NCBI RefSeq assembly: GCF_020164585.1
Contig: NZ_JAIQZF010000001.1
Location: 372,001 to 436,000 of the forward strand
Source: Psychroflexus curvus
GTDB taxonomy: Bacteria; Bacteroidota; Bacteroidia; Flavobacteriales; Flavobacteriaceae
Reading direction: 5' to 3'
DNA length: 64,000 nt
Shown in pieces: positions 28,635-37,796 of this stretch. Under the pieces are notes generated by a model. It made no database searches, was not told the origin of the DNA, and worked only from the letters and a program-made list of their open reading frames with translations. How positions within the stretch are numbered: the first letter of the stretch is position 1; each line of letters starts with the position of its first letter. Both the position numbers and the translations under genes were made by a program.

Positions 28635-30515
28635 ATGGCAGAAGAAACAAAGTACACAGAAGATAATATCAAATCGCTTGACTGGAAGCAGCATATTCGT
28701 ATGCGACCAGGAATGTATATAGGTAAGCTCGGTGATGGTTCCGGAGCAGATGATGGAGTTTACATCTTATTAAAAGAAGTTTTAGACAACTCTATAGATG
28801 AATTTGTCATGGGATCTGGTAAAACCATCGAGGTTTCCATTCAGAATTCAAAAGTAATTGTAAGAGATTTCGGTCGAGGAATTCCCCTGGGAAAAGTGGT
28901 GGATGTGGTTTCCAAAATGAACACTGGGGGTAAATACGACACCAATGCTTTCAAAAAATCTGTTGGTCTAAACGGCGTAGGAACTAAAGCTGTAAATGCT
29001 TTATCAAGCTACTTCAGAGTGGAATCTACAAGAGGGAATAAGTCAGTTTCTGCTGAATTTGAGCAAGGTAATTTAATAAACAAAGAAGATCTTGATGAAA
29101 CGTCCAGGAGACGAGGAACCAAAGTTACCTTTGTTCCTGACGAAGCAATTTTTAAAAAATATAATTTCAGAAATGAATATATTGAGAAAATGCTTAAGAT
29201 TTATGTCTATCTCAATCCAGGATTAACCATACTATTCAATGGAGAAAAATATTATTCAGAAGAAGGTTTAAAAGATTTATTGAGTGATACAATAAGAGAG
29301 GAAGACCGATTGTTTTCAATCATTCACTTAAAAGGTAATGATATTGAAGTTGCTATTACTTTCAGCAAGGCTCAATATTCAGAAGAATACCACTCGTTCG
29401 TAAACGGACAAAACACGACTCAAGGGGGTACTCACCAGTCTGCCTTTAGAGAAGCCATTGTAAAAACTATAAGAGAATTTTATAAAAAGAATTTTGAACC
29501 CAGCGACATCAGGAAATCTATAGTTTCTGCGATTAGTATCAAAGTGATGGAACCTGTTTTTGAAAGTCAGACCAAAACCAAACTTGGCTCAACAGATATG
29601 GGAGGTGACTTACCGACGGTAAGAACTTATATTTTAGATTTTTTAAAGCAAAAGTTGGATAATTTCCTTCATAAAAACAATGAAACCGCCGAGTTGCTCC
29701 ACAGGAAAATTCTTAGAGCTGAAAAGGAAAGAAAGGAACTTTCTGGAATTCGTAAACTGGCGAAAGACAGAGCTAAAAAAGCAAGCGTTCACAACAAGAA
29801 ACTTAGGGATTGTAGAATTCATTTAGAGGATACCAAAAAAGAAGGGTATCTGGAAACTACGCTATTTATTACTGAGGGGGATTCTGCAAGTGGGAGTATT
29901 ACAAAATCCAGAGATGTCAATACTCAAGCGGTTTTCAGTTTAAAAGGTAAACCTTTAAATTCCTACGGGTTAAGTAAAAAAATTGTTTATGAAAACGAGG
30001 AGTTTAATCTTTTACAGGCGGCTTTAAATATTGAAGATTCATTAGAAGATTTAAGATACAATAATATTGTTATCGCTACCGATGCCGATGTGGACGGGAT
30101 GCACATTAGATTATTGATTATTACCTTTTTCCTCCAGTTCTTTCCAGAATTGATTAAAGAAGGACATTTGTATATTTTACAAACACCATTGTTTAGAGTT
30201 AGAGATAAAAAACAAACCTTCTATTGTTATTCAGAAACCGAAAGAAGAGAAGCAATAAAGGCACTTAGGGGGAAGCCGGAAATAACACGTTTTAAAGGTT
30301 TAGGTGAAATTTCTCCTGATGAATTTAAAAATTTTATTGGTGATGACATTCGATTGGACCCAGTGATGTTGGATAAATACAAAAGTATTCCAGAGATTTT
30401 AGAGTTTTATATGGGTAAAAACACCCCAGATAGGCAGAATTTTATTATCGATAATTTAAAAGTGGAAATCGACCTAGTGGAGGAAGTTGAAGAAGAAATA
30501 CATGAGATTAAGTAA
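28635..30515 (+). CDS. parE: DNA topoisomerase IV subunit B
   Basis: A 626-residue GHKL-ATPase subunit of the type IIA topoisomerase that decatenates daughter chromosomes. [22 protein letters not shown] with the metal-binding Asn, [23 protein letters not shown], the TOPRIM motifs [12 protein letters not shown] (Glu) and [12 protein letters not shown] (DxD), and the C-terminal [12 protein letters not shown]. Shorter than GyrB (no insert) and paired with a ParC-like gene, so topo IV is preferred over gyrase. Start at ATG 28635; a GTG at 28620 would add five residues. The stop overlaps the next gene. Confidence 0.93.
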   Translation: MAEETKYTEDNIKSLDWKQHIRMRPGMYIGKLGDGSGADDGVYILLKEVLDNSIDEFVMGSGKTIEVSIQNSKVIVRDFGRGIPLGKVVDVVSKMNTGGKYDTNAFKKSVGLNGVGTKAVNALSSYFRVESTRGNKSVSAEFEQGNLINKEDLDETSRRRGTKVTFVPDEAIFKKYNFRNEYIEKMLKIYVYLNPGLTILFNGEKYYSEEGLKDLLSDTIREEDRLFSIIHLKGNDIEVAITFSKAQYSEEYHSFVNGQNTTQGGTHQSAFREAIVKTIREFYKKNFEPSDIRKSIVSAISIKVMEPVFESQTKTKLGSTDMGGDLPTVRTYILDFLKQKLDNFLHKNNETAELLHRKILRAEKERKELSGIRKLAKDRAKKASVHNKKLRDCRIHLEDTKKEGYLETTLFITEGDSASGSITKSRDVNTQAVFSLKGKPLNSYGLSKKIVYENEEFNLLQAALNIEDSLEDLRYNNIVIATDADVDGMHIRLLIITFFLQFFPELIKEGHLYILQTPLFRVRDKKQTFYCYSETERREAIKALRGKPEITRFKGLGEISPDEFKNFIGDDIRLDPVMLDKYKSIPEILEFYMGKNTPDRQNFIIDNLKVEIDLVEEVEEEIHEIK

Positions 30516-30978
30516 TCATAAATTAGTCAAAAGAATTCCCGTTGTCTATTACTTTTCGGTGATACTCTTTTTTCTAATCATTTTTTTGAATCAGCAATTA
30601 GGAAAACAACTTTTTCCTTCAGATAAATATTATCATGCTTCATTAATTTTTGTTGGTTTATGGTTAACTTATATTTATTTTGCTGGAAAATACTTTGAGT
30701 ATGATAGTGAGGGCAGTATAGTTAGTTTTCTCAATAGAGGTGCAATTCTATCAGAATTCATGAATTATAGAACTAAAATTCATGAAATAAAAAAAGAAAA
30801 AATTAAAACTTATCAAATATATAATTTTCTGGTTTATAGAAGATTAAGCGTTGTATACTCAACAAAATATACAGATAAAAATATTCATATAAATATCAGT
30901 ATGTTGAGCCCAAAAAAAACGAAATATTTAAAGTTATCTCTCGATAAAATAATAGAAAAAAACTTACCTAACTTATGA
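30502..30978 (+). CDS. Small membrane protein between parE and parC, unknown function
   Basis: A 158-residue protein from the ATG at 30502. Two transmembrane helices ([18 protein letters not shown] and [20 protein letters not shown]) are followed by a cytoplasmic domain of about 100 residues. Its run of short strands ending in a helix ([15 protein letters not shown]) recalls bacterial PH-like domains, a weak guess. Overlaps the parE 3' end by 14 bases and the parC start by four (ATGA), so translation of all three is coupled. A TTG at 30487 is less likely. Composition is AT-richer than its neighbours. I do not recognise the family. Confidence 0.7.
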   Translation: MRLSNHKLVKRIPVVYYFSVILFFLIIFLNQQLGKQLFPSDKYYHASLIFVGLWLTYIYFAGKYFEYDSEGSIVSFLNRGAILSEFMNYRTKIHEIKKEKIKTYQIYNFLVYRRLSVVYSTKYTDKNIHINISMLSPKKTKYLKLSLDKIIEKNLPNL

Positions 30979-33566
30979 GTGACGATTTAGATTTGACTTC
31001 TGGTTCTCAAGATGATTTTGACTCAACTGCTAAAGACGAATCCATTAAAGTCACCGGAATGTTCGAGGAGTGGTTCTTGGATTATGCGTCTTATGTCATA
31101 TTGGAAAGGGCTGTGCCCGCCATTGAAGATGGTTTTAAACCTGTTCATAGACGTATTTTACACTCCATGAAAGATTTGGATGATGGCCGTTACACGAAAG
31201 TCGCTAACATTGTAGGGCATACCATGCAATACCATCCTCATGGAGATGCGAGTATTGGAGATGCTATTGTCCATATAGGTCAGAAAGATATTCTCATAGA
31301 TACTCAGGGAAATTGGGGAAATATTCTAACCGGTGATAGTGCCGCAGCTTCACGGTATATTGAAGCACGCTTGTCTAAATTTGCCTTGGATGTGGTTTTT
31401 AATCCAAAAACTACAGAATGGCAAATTTCATATGACGGTAGAAAGCAAGAACCTGTAAATCTTCCAGTAAAATTTCCAATGATATTAGCTCAGGGTGCTG
31501 AGGGAATTGCTGTTGGCCTGAGTACAAAAATACTACCTCACAATTTCATTGAGCTTATAGAAGCATCCATAAAACATCTGGAAGGTAAACGTTTTAGTAT
31601 CTATCCTGATTTTGCCACTGGCGGCGTTGTGGATGTGTCTAATTATAATGACGGATTGAGAGGAGGGAAACTTCGTGTTAGAGCAAACATTGAAATAAGA
31701 GATAAGAATTTGCTAATTGTTAATGAAATCCCTTATTCTACCAATACCTCAACCCTTATAGACTCTATTCTGAAAGCAAATGACAAGGGAAAAATCAAAA
31801 TCAAAAAAATTGAAGACAACACCTCTTCTGAAGTTGAAATATTAATTCATTTACCCAATAATATTTCGCCGGATAAGACGATAGACGCCTTGTTTGCGTT
31901 TACCAATTGTGAAGTCTCTATATCTCCTTTAAGTTGTGTAATTATTGATGACAAGCCACACTTTCTTGGGGTTTCAGAACTTTTGAGAAGAAGCACAGAT
32001 AATACGGTTCGTTTACTTAAATCTGAACTGGAAATAAAGCTAGGTGAATTAGAGGAACAGTGGCATTTTGCATCATTAGAAAAGATATTTATTGAAAAAC
32101 GGATATATCGAGATATTGAGGAAGAAGAAACCTGGGAAGGCGTTATAGAAGCCATTAATCTAGGTTTGCAGCCACACATCAAACATCTCAAACGCGATAT
32201 CACAAGAGATGATATTACCAGATTAACTGAAATTAAAATCAAAAGGATCTCCAAATTTGATCTTGATAAAGCTGAGCAAAAAATTGAAGCTTTAGAAGGA
32301 GATATAGAAAGTGTAAAACACGATCTGGAGCATTTGATTGATTATTCCATCAATTATTTTAAAAATTTAAAAGATAAGTACGGCGCAGGAAAGGAGCGTA
32401 AAACAAGGATTCAGCTTTTTGAAGACATTGAAGCCACCAAGGTCATTATTAGAAATACGAAGCTTTATGTGAACAGAAGTGAAGGTTTTGTAGGGACTTC
32501 TATGAAGAAGGATGAATATGTTACCGACTGTAGCGATATTGACGACATCATATGTTTTACTGAAGATGGCACTATGATGGTGACCAAAGTAGAAAACAAA
32601 ACCTTTATAGGTAAGAATATTATCTACGTTGGGATTTTTAAGAAAAAAGATAAACGAACTATCTACAACTTGATTTACAGGGATGGTAAAGCGGGGTATA
32701 ACTATATGAAAAGATTTGCTGTGACTTCCATTACCAGAGATCGAGCTTATAGTGTTGGTAAAGATAAACCTGGTACTAAAGTTTTATATTTTTCTGCAAA
32801 TCCTAATGGTGAAGCCGAGTTGGTTACAGTTTTTCTGAGACAGAAAAAAGGCTTGAAACGTCTAAAATTTGATATTGATTTTTCTGAACTAGCTATAAAA
32901 GGCAGAAACGTAAAAGGAAATTTAGTTTCCAAAATGCCGATTAAAAGTGTAGAAATGAAAGAAGAAGGAGTTTCAACGCTAAAACCTCGCAAAATCTGGT
33001 TCGATGAAACTGTTAGACGTCTTAATGTCGATGACCGAGGAGAACTGCTTGGAGCCTTCAGAGGTGAAGACAGGTTGTTGATTATCCGACAAAATGGAAT
33101 TGCAAAAACTATAATCCCAGAATTGACAACCCGCTTTGAAAATGATGTGATAGTCATTGAAAAATGGAATCCCAAAAAACCGATTTCTGTTATCTATTGG
33201 GAAGGAGAGAAAGAACGCTATTATGTGAAACGTTTTTTAATAGATCAGCCCGATAAAGAAGAGTTAATCATTACCGACCATCCAAATTCCCAACTCGAGG
33301 TGGTGTCAACAGATTATATTCCAAGGATAGAAATTGAATATAAAAAGGCCAGAGGTAAGGATAGAAAAGAGAATGACACCGTAAATATTGAAGAATTTAT
33401 TGCTGTAAAAGGGATTAAAGCCCAGGGAAACCAGCTGACATCAGAAAATATTAAGCAAATAGATTTGCTGGATCCTCTACCTTACAAGGAAGATATTGAT
33501 GAACTTGAAGAAGAAGATACAAATGAGGAGAAGTCTAGCTCTAATCAATCATCTTTGTTTGATTAG
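30975..33566 (+). CDS. parC: DNA topoisomerase IV subunit A
   Basis: An 863-residue breakage-reunion subunit. DYASYVILERAVPAIEDGFKP at the N-terminus, quinolone-resistance region HPHGDASIGDAIV, catalytic Tyr in AAASRYIEARL (about 120), a coiled-coil gate, and a C-terminal beta-pinwheel (about 500-800). It lacks the GyrA box with Gln-rich QRRGG-like text, supporting ParC. The C-terminus is acidic and Ser-rich. Overlaps the preceding membrane gene by four bases; the stop overlaps the convergent lipoprotein gene by four. Confidence 0.92.
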   Translation: MSDDLDLTSGSQDDFDSTAKDESIKVTGMFEEWFLDYASYVILERAVPAIEDGFKPVHRRILHSMKDLDDGRYTKVANIVGHTMQYHPHGDASIGDAIVHIGQKDILIDTQGNWGNILTGDSAAASRYIEARLSKFALDVVFNPKTTEWQISYDGRKQEPVNLPVKFPMILAQGAEGIAVGLSTKILPHNFIELIEASIKHLEGKRFSIYPDFATGGVVDVSNYNDGLRGGKLRVRANIEIRDKNLLIVNEIPYSTNTSTLIDSILKANDKGKIKIKKIEDNTSSEVEILIHLPNNISPDKTIDALFAFTNCEVSISPLSCVIIDDKPHFLGVSELLRRSTDNTVRLLKSELEIKLGELEEQWHFASLEKIFIEKRIYRDIEEEETWEGVIEAINLGLQPHIKHLKRDITRDDITRLTEIKIKRISKFDLDKAEQKIEALEGDIESVKHDLEHLIDYSINYFKNLKDKYGAGKERKTRIQLFEDIEATKVIIRNTKLYVNRSEGFVGTSMKKDEYVTDCSDIDDIICFTEDGTMMVTKVENKTFIGKNIIYVGIFKKKDKRTIYNLIYRDGKAGYNYMKRFAVTSITRDRAYSVGKDKPGTKVLYFSANPNGEAELVTVFLRQKKGLKRLKFDIDFSELAIKGRNVKGNLVSKMPIKSVEMKEEGVSTLKPRKIWFDETVRRLNVDDRGELLGAFRGEDRLLIIRQNGIAKTIIPELTTRFENDVIVIEKWNPKKPISVIYWEGEKERYYVKRFLIDQPDKEELIITDHPNSQLEVVSTDYIPRIEIEYKKARGKDRKENDTVNIEEFIAVKGIKAQGNQLTSENIKQIDLLDPLPYKEDIDELEEEDTNEEKSSSNQSSLFD

Positions 33567-33937
33567 TTAACTTTAGTCACACGTCCTTTTTGTTTTTTAT
33601 CCTTTCCAACAATGCTATATTCAAAGGTGTAAGAATTCTTTGAGGTGGAAAGTATTTTCATATGGATAGGTTTTTCCTCAGCCATATTTTTAGGGTTTAA
33701 TGATTTCAAGACGTACTCACAGTCGTTGATCCATCGAATGGAGGCTGTGTCTTTTTTATTTTCATAGATTTCAATTTCTATGGAATCGTTTCTTATAAAG
33801 GTAGTCTTTACCAAATCACCATCTAGGTAAGTTTCAAATTCAAATTTGCCAGTTTTGAAATCTTTACACTCACGCTCAGGATTATAACAGGAGGCTAGAC
33901 ATAAACTTAAACTCGTAAGTAAAATAAGATGACGCAT
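33563..33937 (-). CDS. Small lipoprotein of unknown function
   Basis: A 124-residue lipoprotein: signal peptide with lipobox LASC (Cys about 17), then a beta-rich mature part (GKFEFETYLDGDLVKTTFIR, IRWINDCEYVLKSLNP, SYTFEYSIVG). Similar short proteins next to parC in flavobacteria are sometimes mislabelled as topoisomerase because of this neighbourhood; no topoisomerase motif exists. Has a promoter box just upstream on its strand. Confidence 0.7.
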   Translation of the reverse strand: MRHLILLTSLSLCLASCYNPERECKDFKTGKFEFETYLDGDLVKTTFIRNDSIEIEIYENKKDTASIRWINDCEYVLKSLNPKNMAEEKPIHMKILSTSKNSYTFEYSIVGKDKKQKGRVTKVN

Positions 33938-33951
33938 TTGATTTTTTTGTG

Positions 33952-33959
33952 CAAAATTA
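33952..33959 (-). promoter_or_regulatory. Candidate minus-strand -7 box for the lipoprotein gene
   Basis: CAAAATTA reads TAATTTTG on the minus strand (TAnnTTTG), 14 bases before the ATG at 33937. Confidence 0.45.
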
Positions 33960-33979
33960 GTTTAAATCAACTGACTGGC

Positions 33980-34405
33980 TTAGATTTTGGGATAATTTTC
34001 GTAAGACTCAAAGCTCCCATCTGCATAGAAAATAATCACCTTTTTAATTTTTTTTCTAGATGTTTCAATGGGTTGAGTGTCTATATCATTTTCAACTAAA
34101 TCTCTATCAGAATTAACTTCCTGAGGATCACTGGATGCTTCAGTTGCCCTTTCAGCTTTGTTCTCTTCTTTCCCGGCAGAAGGGGGAAAGTGTCCTTTTC
34201 CATTTAAAAGCCAATAGAGTTCAACTTCCTCAAAAGTAGAAACTACTTTCATCACAAAATCTAAACTAGGTTTATTTCTTCCAGAAAGAATATGTGAAAT
34301 GGAAGCCCTGCCTACATCAATTTTATCTGCAAAGGAAGATGCAGATAACTCGTAGTAATCGAAAATATCTTTAAGACGTCTTGAAAAATCCTCACTGTTT
34401 ACCAT
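33980..34405 (-). CDS. XRE-family helix-turn-helix regulator
   Basis: A 141-residue protein. The N-terminal HTH_3 domain (about 8-65; SASSFADKIDVGRASISHILSGRNKPS) is the Cro/C1 type. A low-complexity acidic/Ser linker (about 75-115) follows, then a C-terminal YADGSFESYENYPKI tail. No peptidase or sensor domain. Divergent from the M14 peptidase, with inverted repeats in the shared intergenic region that could be its operator. Chromosomal and conserved in style rather than phage-like, although the DNA-binding domain is repressor-like. Confidence 0.85.
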   Translation of the reverse strand: MVNSEDFSRRLKDIFDYYELSASSFADKIDVGRASISHILSGRNKPSLDFVMKVVSTFEEVELYWLLNGKGHFPPSAGKEENKAERATEASSDPQEVNSDRDLVENDIDTQPIETSRKKIKKVIIFYADGSFESYENYPKI

Positions 34406-34448
34406 TGTAAATTATAAAAAGAAAACATTAAACTTATAAGATTACTAA

Positions 34449-34470
34449 TGTAAACAATTCTAATGAATTG
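34449..34470. promoter_or_regulatory. Candidate operator near the XRE regulator start
   Basis: CAATTC-TAAT-GAATTG (34455-34470) is a perfect inverted repeat, overlapped on its left by TGTAAACAA (34449-34457). The latter is the reverse complement of TTGTTTACA found at 34660-34668 near the M14 gene. The intergenic stretch 34406-34701 otherwise shows only AT-rich DNA. Confidence 0.4.
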
Positions 34471-34659
34471 ACATGTAATTATTAAAATAAGCGGTACTTA
34501 TATTAAATCTTTACTAGATGTAAAGCGTACTAAATAACTCTAAACAAGCATTTTAACGTAAATATTATAATGGATCGGAAAAATTCCATCCTAGACAAGG
34601 ATAATGAATAATTCCTCTAATCACTTAGTTTACAAATGTAACAAAATTAATAACCCTAA

Positions 34660-34701
34660 TTGTTTACAATTGTATATTCTTATTTTTATACTTTTGTAAA
34701 C
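34660..34701. promoter_or_regulatory. Promoter and inverted repeat directly before the M14 peptidase
   Basis: TACTTTTG at 34689-34696 matches TAnnTTTG and ends only five bases before the ATG at 34702, so the mRNA may be leaderless. GTTTACAA (34662-34669) and TTGTAAAC (34694-34701) form an inverted repeat spanning this promoter, a good place for a repressor such as the divergent XRE protein (inference). Confidence 0.5.
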
Positions 34702-35850
34702 ATGGATTTAAAGCAACTTAATTTTTCTGAGATAATAAGAACTTATTCAGAATTCAAAATAAACTCTCTTCAGGGAAGGTATATAAAGGAAGAAGATATT
34801 TTATATGTTTATAAAACCTTGTCAAACAAGTTAAAAATCAAAAATGAAGGCCATTCTGAGGAAGGTCGAATCATTTCTTCATTTCGTGTAGGAAAAGGAT
34901 CTCGTAAGATTTTGATTTGGTCTCAGATGCATGGAAATGAAAGCACAACTACAAAATCGGTCCTGGATTTATTGAATTATTTTTTGGTTTATCCAGAAAT
35001 TTCAAGGAATATATTAGAGAACTGCAGTTTAATTATTGTTCCCGTTTTAAATCCTGATGGTGCAGTTAATTTCACCCGGGTGAATTCCAATGGAGTTGAT
35101 TTAAACAGAGATGCTTATTTAAAGACTCAGTCTGAAAGTAAAATATTACAAAGCATTTATGTTGAATTTGAACCTGATGTGTGTTTTAATATGCATGATC
35201 AACGGACTATTTTTAGTGCAGGAAATACAGATAAACCTGCTACAGTTTCATTTCTATCGCCATCCTTCAACGAAGAGCGGGAGATTGATGATACGAGATC
35301 AAAATCCATGAGCTTAATTTCTTCTGCAAATCAACTCCTGCAAGAATTTATTCCAGATCAGGTTGGTAGGTACGATGATGGTTTCAACATTAATTGTGTC
35401 GGTGATTATTTTCAGAAAAAAGGAACACCTACTGTTTTGTTTGAAGCGGGTCATTTTTACAACGATTATGATCGAGATGAAACTCGAAAGTATATCTTTA
35501 TCGCTTTGTTAAAGATGATTATTGATGTTGCAAATGATAAAAAATCAAATTCAGTAGAAAAATACTTTGAAATTCCTGAAAATAAAAAACTTTTTTATGA
35601 CGTTATCTTAAGGAATGTAAGTCATACTAATAAGTCAATAGATGTAGCAATTCAATTCAAAGAAACCTTAAGTGAAAATAAAATAGAGTTTATTCCTGTC
35701 ATTGATAAAATTGATATACCGGCTGGTTATTATGGACATCGAGAGTTAGATGTTAAGAATCAGGTTTTACGATTTAAAAAACCAGTACAATTTGAAGAAG
35801 GACAGGTTTTATCATCGTTTATACTCAACAATAACGTTTTCGTTATATAA
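34702..35850 (+). CDS. M14-family zinc carboxypeptidase-like protein
   Basis: A 382-residue protein, cytoplasmic as there is no signal peptide. Zinc motif HGNE (WSQMHGNESTTTKS, HxxE, about residue 79), the DPGAVN-like IIVPVLNPDGAVNFTRVNSNGVDLNRD, a later zinc His in CFNMHDQRT, and the catalytic Glu region PTVLFEAGHFYND. The C-terminal 100 residues form a separate beta domain. Start at ATG 34702 because MDLKQLNF follows the promoter; an upstream in-frame start would lie in the promoter. Substrate unknown, probably a peptide or amidated amino acid. Confidence 0.88.
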   Translation: MDLKQLNFSEIIRTYSEFKINSLQGRYIKEEDILYVYKTLSNKLKIKNEGHSEEGRIISSFRVGKGSRKILIWSQMHGNESTTTKSVLDLLNYFLVYPEISRNILENCSLIIVPVLNPDGAVNFTRVNSNGVDLNRDAYLKTQSESKILQSIYVEFEPDVCFNMHDQRTIFSAGNTDKPATVSFLSPSFNEEREIDDTRSKSMSLISSANQLLQEFIPDQVGRYDDGFNINCVGDYFQKKGTPTVLFEAGHFYNDYDRDETRKYIFIALLKMIIDVANDKKSNSVEKYFEIPENKKLFYDVILRNVSHTNKSIDVAIQFKETLSENKIEFIPVIDKIDIPAGYYGHRELDVKNQVLRFKKPVQFEEGQVLSSFILNNNVFVI

Positions 35851-35936
35851 TTGATAAATATTTAGTCGAATCTTTCTTTATTAATCATAATTATTGATTA
35901 ATATTGCATTTTATTTAATAATATAAGATTTTACAT

Positions 35937-36419
35937 ATGAAAGGAAAACTCAAGCTTGACGAGACAGACCATCAGATTCTAAATATGCTCATCGACAATA
36001 CTAGAACTCCGTTTACAGATATTGCTAAGAAATTAGACATTTCTGCGGGTACTGTTCATGTACGTGTTAAGAAAATGGAAGAAAGTGGTATCATTATCGG
36101 TTCATCACTTACTTTAAACTATAAAAAATTGGGCTATACGTTTATAGCTTATGTAGGAATTTTTCTAGAAAAGACATCTCAAACTCAGTTTGTTCTCAAT
36201 AGAATAGAAGAAATTCCAAACATTACCGTAGCTCATGTTACCACTGGTAAATTCAATCTGTTTTGCAAAATAAGAGCTAAAAACACAGAGCACGCTAAAA
36301 ACATTATTTTTCTTATCGATGACATTGAGGGTGTAAGCAGAACAGAAACCATGATTTCTATGGAAGAAAGTCTTAATGATAAGACTCGATTGATGAAATC
36401 GATTTTTGAAAATATGTAA
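35937..36419 (+). CDS. Lrp/AsnC-family transcriptional regulator
   Basis: A 160-residue protein: N-terminal winged HTH (LDETDHQILNMLIDNTRTPF, SAGTVHVRVKKMEESGII) and a C-terminal RAM/ACT-like ligand domain (about 75-160). Usually forms octamers that respond to amino acids. Isolated gene with a strong shared terminator after it and AT-rich DNA before it; targets cannot be told. Confidence 0.92.
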   Translation: MKGKLKLDETDHQILNMLIDNTRTPFTDIAKKLDISAGTVHVRVKKMEESGIIIGSSLTLNYKKLGYTFIAYVGIFLEKTSQTQFVLNRIEEIPNITVAHVTTGKFNLFCKIRAKNTEHAKNIIFLIDDIEGVSRTETMISMEESLNDKTRLMKSIFENM

Positions 36420-36433
36420 TGGTTATTTTCTAC

Positions 36434-36471
36434 AATTAAAAAGGCTGGATAAACATCCAGCCTTTTTAATT
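36434..36471. terminator. Bidirectional terminator between the Lrp gene and yebC
   Basis: A perfect 17-base stem (AATTAAAAAGGCTGGAT / ATCCAGCCTTTTTAATT) with an AAAC loop. A-tract and T-tract on both sides serve both convergent genes; it overlaps the last base of the yebC stop. Confidence 0.9.
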
Positions 36472-37181
36472 TATTCATTCATCGTATGATAGACGTTTTG
36501 AACATCATCATCTTCTTCAATTTTCTCTAAAAGTTTTTCAACATCTTCTTTGTGTTCTTCAGAAAGCGTTTTAGTTACCTGAGGAATTCTATCAAACCCA
36601 GAAGACTCGATTTTGATATGACGTTCTTCTAAATATTTTTGGATTGCTCCAAAATTTTGAAAAGGTGCATAAATCATAATTCCATCTTCATCTTCAAATA
36701 CTTCTTCAGCCCCAAAGTCAATCATTTCTAACTCCAATTCTTCAACATCTATTCCTTCTGAAGCAATTCTGAAATTGCAAGTATGGTCAAACATGAATTC
36801 CACAGAACCGGATGTGCCTAAGTTCCCATCACTTTTATTAAAATAAGATCTTATGTTGGCCACTGTTCGGTTGGTATTATCTGTAGCGGTTTCCACAAGT
36901 ATAGCAATCCCATGAGGAGCATAACCTTCATATAAAACAATTTTGTAATCGCCAAGACTTTTGTCGGAAGCTCTTTTGATAGCTCTCTCCACATTGTCTT
37001 TAGGCATATTTGCCGTTTTCGCATTTTGAATAACGGCTCTCAGCTTAGCATTGGTTTCTGGATCTGGACCGCCTTCTTTCACAGCCATAACAATATCCTT
37101 TCCAAGTCTTGTAAAGGTTTTGGCCATCGCAGACCAGCGCTTCATTTTTCTTGCTTTTCTAAATTCGAATGCTCTTCCCAT
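36471..37181 (-). CDS. YebC/PmpR-family protein
   Basis: A 236-residue protein of the YebC/TACO1 family: KRWSAMAKTFTRLGKDIVMA near the N-terminus, NAKTANMPKDNVERAIKRAS, and YEGYAPHGIAILVETATDN. Described in other bacteria as transcriptional regulator and, more recently, as ribosome-associated factor for proline-rich stretches. The window also holds efp, but the two are not linked. Eight bases downstream of the next minus gene. Confidence 0.93.
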   Translation of the reverse strand: MGRAFEFRKARKMKRWSAMAKTFTRLGKDIVMAVKEGGPDPETNAKLRAVIQNAKTANMPKDNVERAIKRASDKSLGDYKIVLYEGYAPHGIAILVETATDNTNRTVANIRSYFNKSDGNLGTSGSVEFMFDHTCNFRIASEGIDVEELELEMIDFGAEEVFEDEDGIMIYAPFQNFGAIQKYLEERHIKIESSGFDRIPQVTKTLSEEHKEDVEKLLEKIEEDDDVQNVYHTMNE

Positions 37182-37189
37182 ACTATTTA

Positions 37190-37573
37190 CTATTCGGCAA
37201 AAGCTTCCATTTTGCGATTATATTCTCTTATTTCAGCCTTATTTATAGGGTTTTCTGACTTTTTAATCAAATTGATTAAATATAAAAGACTTTCAGAACC
37301 TGTGATGATTTCAGAATTTTCTGACTCTATTTCATCACCAGTTTCTTCATCAACAAGCGGCTCGTCCTGTGGAATTGGAATCGCAAAAACTTCATTTTCT
37401 TCTACATGTTCAGTGACCAATCTTAAGGTTTTAGCCACGACAGGTAAGCTTTCTTCTACTGCGTAAGGGCGTAATTCTTTTACCATTTCTACCACATCAT
37501 CAGTTACTATTTCGTTTGACTCAAGAGTTTTGACAATAGAATCTATTAGCTTTAATGCTTTTTTATTTTCCAA
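37190..37573 (-). CDS. Conserved protein of unknown function upstream of yebC
   Basis: A 127-residue soluble acidic protein; start is TTG at 37573. N-terminal half helical (ALKLIDSIVKTLESNEIVTD, VVEMVKELRPYAVEE), a loop of Pro/Asp/Glu in the middle (IPQDEPLVDEETGDE), and a C-terminal helix. No recognised domain. Same strand and eight bases from yebC, with its own promoter box upstream, so a two-gene operon is likely. Confidence 0.65.
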   Translation of the reverse strand: MENKKALKLIDSIVKTLESNEIVTDDVVEMVKELRPYAVEESLPVVAKTLRLVTEHVEENEVFAIPIPQDEPLVDEETGDEIESENSEIITGSESLLYLINLIKKSENPINKAEIREYNRKMEAFAE

Positions 37574-37597
37574 GGGTTTTATATTTTAGATGTTATG

Positions 37598-37605
37598 CAA
37601 AAATA
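37598..37605 (-). promoter_or_regulatory. Candidate minus-strand -7 box for the yebC operon
   Basis: CAAAAATA reads TATTTTTG on the minus strand (TAnnTTTG), 24 bases before the TTG start. Confidence 0.45.
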
Positions 37606-37745
37606 ATTTTTAGTTTATATATATTGGTAGTTGTTTCTACTATTTTTAAAAAATATGCATGTATCAATATTTAACATGTTGCCTGCTATGCTTAGATTTT
37701 GATTTATAATTTGCTAAATAATTTCAATAAACCCTTTAATCTGCG

Positions 37746-37753
37746 TATTTTTG
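37746..37753 (+). promoter_or_regulatory. Candidate -7 box (TATTTTTG) for the helicase gene
   Basis: TAnnTTTG match 43 bases before the helicase ATG. Confidence 0.4.
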
Positions 37754-37796
37754 CAAATCTTATTATAGTAAATTTTAATTCAACTCTAGGAAGTTT

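Noticed and set aside
31847-33175. Two minus-strand ORFs inside parC
   Set aside because: Antisense shadows of a well-conserved gene.
33563-33937. Label as a topoisomerase-related protein
   Set aside because: Only neighbourhood links it to topo IV; the sequence is a plain small lipoprotein.
33980-34405. Prophage repressor
   Set aside because: The regulator is XRE-like, but no phage genes, integrase or attachment sites are nearby.
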